Of a stretch of DNA of 64,000 nt, positions 61,032 through 64,000 are shown in pieces; position 1 is the stretch's first letter; each line of letters begins with the position of its first letter. Source of the DNA: Candidatus Gastranaerophilales bacterium (GTDB taxonomy: Bacteria > Cyanobacteriota > Vampirovibrionia > Gastranaerophilales > Gastranaerophilaceae); NCBI GenBank assembly GCA_944323395.1, contig CALUSI010000012.1, positions 1 to 64,000 of the forward strand, read 5' to 3'. The notes under the pieces were generated by a model, which worked only from the letters and a program-made list of their open reading frames with translations, did no database searches and was not told the origin of the DNA. The position numbers were made by a program, and so were the translations under genes.

Positions 61032-62123
61032 ATGCAAACAGAAATTATAAAAATTATAGAGGGTGGTATTAACGGTGATAAAGAAAAGGTTTATAACTAC
61101 GCAAAATTATTAGCCAATAATATACAGAAAGAGGGTAATGAAAAATTTTCTAAAAGAATTATTGATCTATTGAATAACAAAAAAGGTAAATTAACATCAA
61201 TGGATTCTTTAATGGCAAAACCTGTGGATACAGAAAGCAGAGCTGAGATGGTAGAAGTCTCTAACCCCCAACTTTCAGCTAAAAATATAATACTTGATAA
61301 ATATATTGAGGTAGAAATTGATAATTTTATCAAATATTATCAAAATAGAGATAAAATAATCTTATCTGGCTTAGATTTAAACAATTCTCTTTTATTGTAC
61401 GGCCCTCCTGGTTGTGGTAAAACAACTATTGCACAATATATTTCAAACATTACAGGCCTACCTCTTGTTACTGCCAGACTTGATGCTTTGGTATCGTCTC
61501 TGCTTGGTAGCACGGCGAAAAATATAAGGAAGCTTTTTGAGTATGCTTCAAAAACAGACTGCATTCTTTTTTTGGATGAATTTGATGTAATTGCAAAACT
61601 TCGTGATGATAAAAATGAATTAGGCGAATTGAAACGTGTTGTAAATAGTTTAATACAAAATATAGATAATTTTAGTTCAAATAGCATACTTATCGCAGCA
61701 ACAAACCATCACGAGTTACTAGATCCTGCAATATGGAGAAGATTTAGTCGCATTTTAGAAATTAATAAACCTAACGAAAATGAAATTGAAGAATTATTAG
61801 CAATTTTTCTCGATGATAATAATTATGAAAAAATAATAAAAAATCAAAAACAATTACAACAACTAAAAAAATTATTTTTGGGATTTAGCCATTCTGATAT
61901 AAAAACTATCATTCAAAATTGTCTTAAGCAATCAATAATTCAAAATAAAGTTGAAACAACTTATGTAGATATCATTCAAGAAATATACTTATATTCCCAT
62001 CATAGTATTAAAAACGAAATAGATTTTATAAAATTTTTATCCTCTCATAATATTACTCAAAAAGAAATTAATGAAAACTTCGGTTTCCCAATGAGAAAAA
62101 TTCAGAGTGTTACTAAATTGTAG
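61032..62123 (+). CDS. ietA: AAA ATPase of an IetAS-like anti-phage system
   Basis: 363 aa from the ATG at 61032 behind ATAGGAGAT; an in-frame start at 60999 lies inside the promoter and is rejected. The N-terminal ~95 residues are helical. The AAA core has Walker A GPPGCGKT (124-131), Walker B ILFLDEFD (D182, E183), sensor 1 IAATNHHEL and an Arg-rich WRRFSR. A small helical domain follows. A single AAA protein followed directly by a subtilisin-like protease that starts LLPIKFFAKRK is the published IetA-IetS layout, which protects against phage. The gap to the protease is 11 bases. Confidence 0.82.
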   Translation: MQTEIIKIIEGGINGDKEKVYNYAKLLANNIQKEGNEKFSKRIIDLLNNKKGKLTSMDSLMAKPVDTESRAEMVEVSNPQLSAKNIILDKYIEVEIDNFIKYYQNRDKIILSGLDLNNSLLLYGPPGCGKTTIAQYISNITGLPLVTARLDALVSSLLGSTAKNIRKLFEYASKTDCILFLDEFDVIAKLRDDKNELGELKRVVNSLIQNIDNFSSNSILIAATNHHELLDPAIWRRFSRILEINKPNENEIEELLAIFLDDNNYEKIIKNQKQLQQLKKLFLGFSHSDIKTIIQNCLKQSIIQNKVETTYVDIIQEIYLYSHHSIKNEIDFIKFLSSHNITQKEINENFGFPMRKIQSVTKL

Positions 62124-62134
62124 GAGTATAGTAG

Positions 62135-64000
62135 ATGGAAGATTTATTACCAATAAAATTTTTTGCTAAAAGAAAAATAGATGAAATGAAAGTTGAAGGT
62201 GGAGGAAGCAATAAACTTCCTAAGTTTGTATTATCTGGAAATGAGTTAACAGAAAGAGTAGACCAATTAAAATTAAATTTAAATTCCATTGAACAAAAAT
62301 TTATAACTAAAAGGGAAAAAAAATCTTCTATTCCAATGGTAATTAAAGTAAAAATGCATAAAAAAGCCTTAGCAAAATCACACCGTCAAGAAATATCAGA
62401 CTTTTTTAATAGTACTCAAGATAATATAATTGGAATAACAAATACAAATGAATTATTAGTAAAAATACAAAATGATCGAGAATTAAAAACAATTGGGCTA
62501 AAATTATCAAATCCTATTAATAATAAATATGCAATTTCTTGTATTGAAGAAATGGATAATTATAGCCCAGAAATAATACTTGAAGAATTAAATCAACAAT
62601 CTGATTACAAAGTAAAATTAATCAACTTTCAAGATTGTAATAAAAATAAAGCCATAGAACAACAATTTGAAACTTTTATTAAAAAAGAAAATTTGGATTA
62701 TAAAAAGACAGCATATTCAGATCGCTTAACAGTATTTAGTTTAAAAAAAGTAACTAAAGATGATTTTAACAATATAAAAGAAAAAGATGAAGATTTATAT
62801 AATGCCATTTTTTCAATATCTCCAATGCCCCAATATCATGTAGTTTTAGATTGTATAAATGATAATCATGAACAACCTATTATAACACCTGAAGAAAATA
62901 AACAATATATTACAGTTGGAATTTTAGATAGTGGCATAAAAGACATTCCACATTTAAAACCTTGGATAGTTGATTCATATTCTCCATACCCAGAAAATCT
63001 TATAGACAAAAAGCATGGAACATTTGTCGCTGGAGTTTGCTTGTATGGTGATCAATTGGAATCAAAAAACTGGGTGGGAAATAATACTGGTTATATGTTG
63101 CTTGATGCAACGATTATACCAAGTAATGAAGAAACTATATATGAAGATGACTTAATTAGTAATATAAAGGAAGCTATTGAGCGTAATTTTGATAAAGTTC
63201 CTATATGGAATTTGTCAGTAAGTATAGATAGAACTATTGCTGAAGATTCTTTTTCAGACTTTGCTGTAGCTATTGACGAATTACAAAAAAAATACAATAT
63301 TCTAATATGTAAATCTGCAGGGAATTGTAGCAATTTTCTTCACCAACAACCAACAAAAAAAATAGCACAAGGGGGGGATTCTGTTCGTTCATTAGTTGTG
63401 GGTTCTATAGCACATGCCAAAAGTACTTATGACATTTCAGAAATAGAATACCCTTCTCCTTTTAGTAGAATAGGTTCAGGACCTTCATATATTATAAAAC
63501 CGGATATAACTCATTATGGAGGGAATGCAGGTTTTAATGATTTAGGAAATTTAAACGTAACGGGTGTTAAATCTTTTGGGCTTGATGGAGGAATCTCTAC
63601 ATCAGTAGGTACTAGTTTTTCAACTCCAAGAATAACAGCTTTAGCAGCGGGGATTCATCAGAGTTTACAAGAACCTTTTGATCCATTATTAATCAAAGCA
63701 TTAATTATACACTCAGCACATTATTCCAAAAATATTAATATGGAAGTTAATGAAAAATTAAAATATATGGGGTTTGGTAAACCTCGTAATATAAATGAAA
63801 TACTTTTTAATACACCATATGAAGCAACTCTAATCTTAAGAGACAATTTAGCCAAAGGCGAATTTATTGATATTAAAGATTTTCCAATGCCTAAAGAGCT
63901 TGTAAGTAATGGATTTTACACTGGTCAAATTACAGTAACTCTTGTTACAGATCCTGTATTAGACTATTCTCAAAATGGTGAATATTGTCAATCAGATCTT
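62135..64000 (+). CDS. ietS: Subtilisin-like (S8) protease of an IetAS-like anti-phage system, cut by the window end
   Basis: 622 codons are visible with no stop; the gene runs off the right edge. A ~250-residue N-terminal region (EDLLPIKFFAKRKIDEMKVE, then GGGSNKLPKFVLSGNEL) precedes the S8 fold. The catalytic set is complete: D265 in VGILDSGI, H294 in KHGTFVAGV, oxyanion N397 in SAGNCSN and S494 in VGTSFSTPR. No signal peptide, so it acts in the cytoplasm. GGAG is 10 bases before the ATG. Together with the AAA protein it fits the IetAS defence pair, where the ATPase is thought to control or feed the protease. Confidence 0.85.
   Translation, partial: MEDLLPIKFFAKRKIDEMKVEGGGSNKLPKFVLSGNELTERVDQLKLNLNSIEQKFITKREKKSSIPMVIKVKMHKKALAKSHRQEISDFFNSTQDNIIGITNTNELLVKIQNDRELKTIGLKLSNPINNKYAISCIEEMDNYSPEIILEELNQQSDYKVKLINFQDCNKNKAIEQQFETFIKKENLDYKKTAYSDRLTVFSLKKVTKDDFNNIKEKDEDLYNAIFSISPMPQYHVVLDCINDNHEQPIITPEENKQYITVGILDSGIKDIPHLKPWIVDSYSPYPENLIDKKHGTFVAGVCLYGDQLESKNWVGNNTGYMLLDATIIPSNEETIYEDDLISNIKEAIERNFDKVPIWNLSVSIDRTIAEDSFSDFAVAIDELQKKYNILICKSAGNCSNFLHQQPTKKIAQGGDSVRSLVVGSIAHAKSTYDISEIEYPSPFSRIGSGPSYIIKPDITHYGGNAGFNDLGNLNVTGVKSFGLDGGISTSVGTSFSTPRITALAAGIHQSLQEPFDPLLIKALIIHSAHYSKNINMEVNEKLKYMGFGKPRNINEILFNTPYEATLILRDNLAKGEFIDIKDFPMPKELVSNGFYTGQITVTLVTDPVLDYSQNGEYCQSDL

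Overview
The window is an AT-rich bacterial chromosome segment. It encodes a type IV pilus/type II secretion core (secretin, assembly ATPase, platform protein), a KdsC-type phosphatase, EF-Tu, S16, RlmH and YidD, so the host is an envelope-complex, Gram-negative-type bacterium. Several lineage-specific proteins carry short 'SFG' motifs in low-complexity N-terminal or linker segments (39001-40332, 40381-40665, 49695-51614). This style is familiar to me from gut Vampirovibrionia/Melainabacteria (Gastranaerophilales). That assignment is inference; a marker-gene search would settle it.

Layout. 1-3.3 kb: accessory segment with an unrecognised 553-aa protein converging on a toxin-like 348-aa protein, with two strong two-tier hairpins between them. 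3.6-11.7 kb: tRNA-Ile, then the pilus operon (PilP-like, secretin, PilB, PilC, small protein; minus strand), tRNA-Cys, tRNA-Gly, MntP and S16. 11.8-15.3 kb: KdsC-like phosphatase, TPR protein and aspartokinase. 15.4-31.9 kb: a minus-strand podovirus (T7/BPP-1-like) late-gene block: small and large terminase, lysozyme, portal, scaffold, capsid, decoration, gp11-, gp12-, gp13- and gp14-like tail/core proteins, tail fibre and accessory lysis genes. It begins with a tandem triplication of one small gene. No integrase, repressor or replication gene is visible. 32.0-46.4 kb: RlmH, an FAD protein, a glycine-cleavage operon (gcvT-gcvH-gcvPA, with gcvPB absent here), a GT39-type glycosyltransferase, YidD, lineage-specific membrane and secreted proteins, CorA, a degenerate REC/GGDEF protein and a TIM-barrel protein. 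46.4-49.6 kb: a two-component operon. 49.7-53.5 kb: an HNH/coiled-coil protein and the classical tRNA-Thr/tRNA-Tyr/(Gly slot)/tRNA-Thr/tuf operon, in which the Gly slot holds a broken, insertion-bearing tRNA-Thr copy. 53.6-60.0 kb: thioredoxin, two DUF805-like proteins, a PanE-like reductase, and a four-gene cluster (homocitrate/Re-citrate synthase family, split aconitase-type dehydratase, NAD-isocitrate dehydrogenase) that reads as an oxidative half TCA route to 2-oxoglutarate. 60.2-64.0 kb: tRNA-Ala, a hairpin-rich gene-poor stretch, a truncated HTH antitoxin-like gene, and an AAA ATPase plus subtilisin-like protease pair that matches the IetAS anti-phage system. The protease runs off the window end.

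The most notable items are the IetAS pair next to tRNA-Ala, the 295-bp tandem gene triplication and a cryptic ATT-start gene coupled to it, the rearranged tRNA slot in the tRNA-tuf operon, and the citrate-to-2-oxoglutarate cluster. Functional statements rest on reading motifs by eye; no database search was run.
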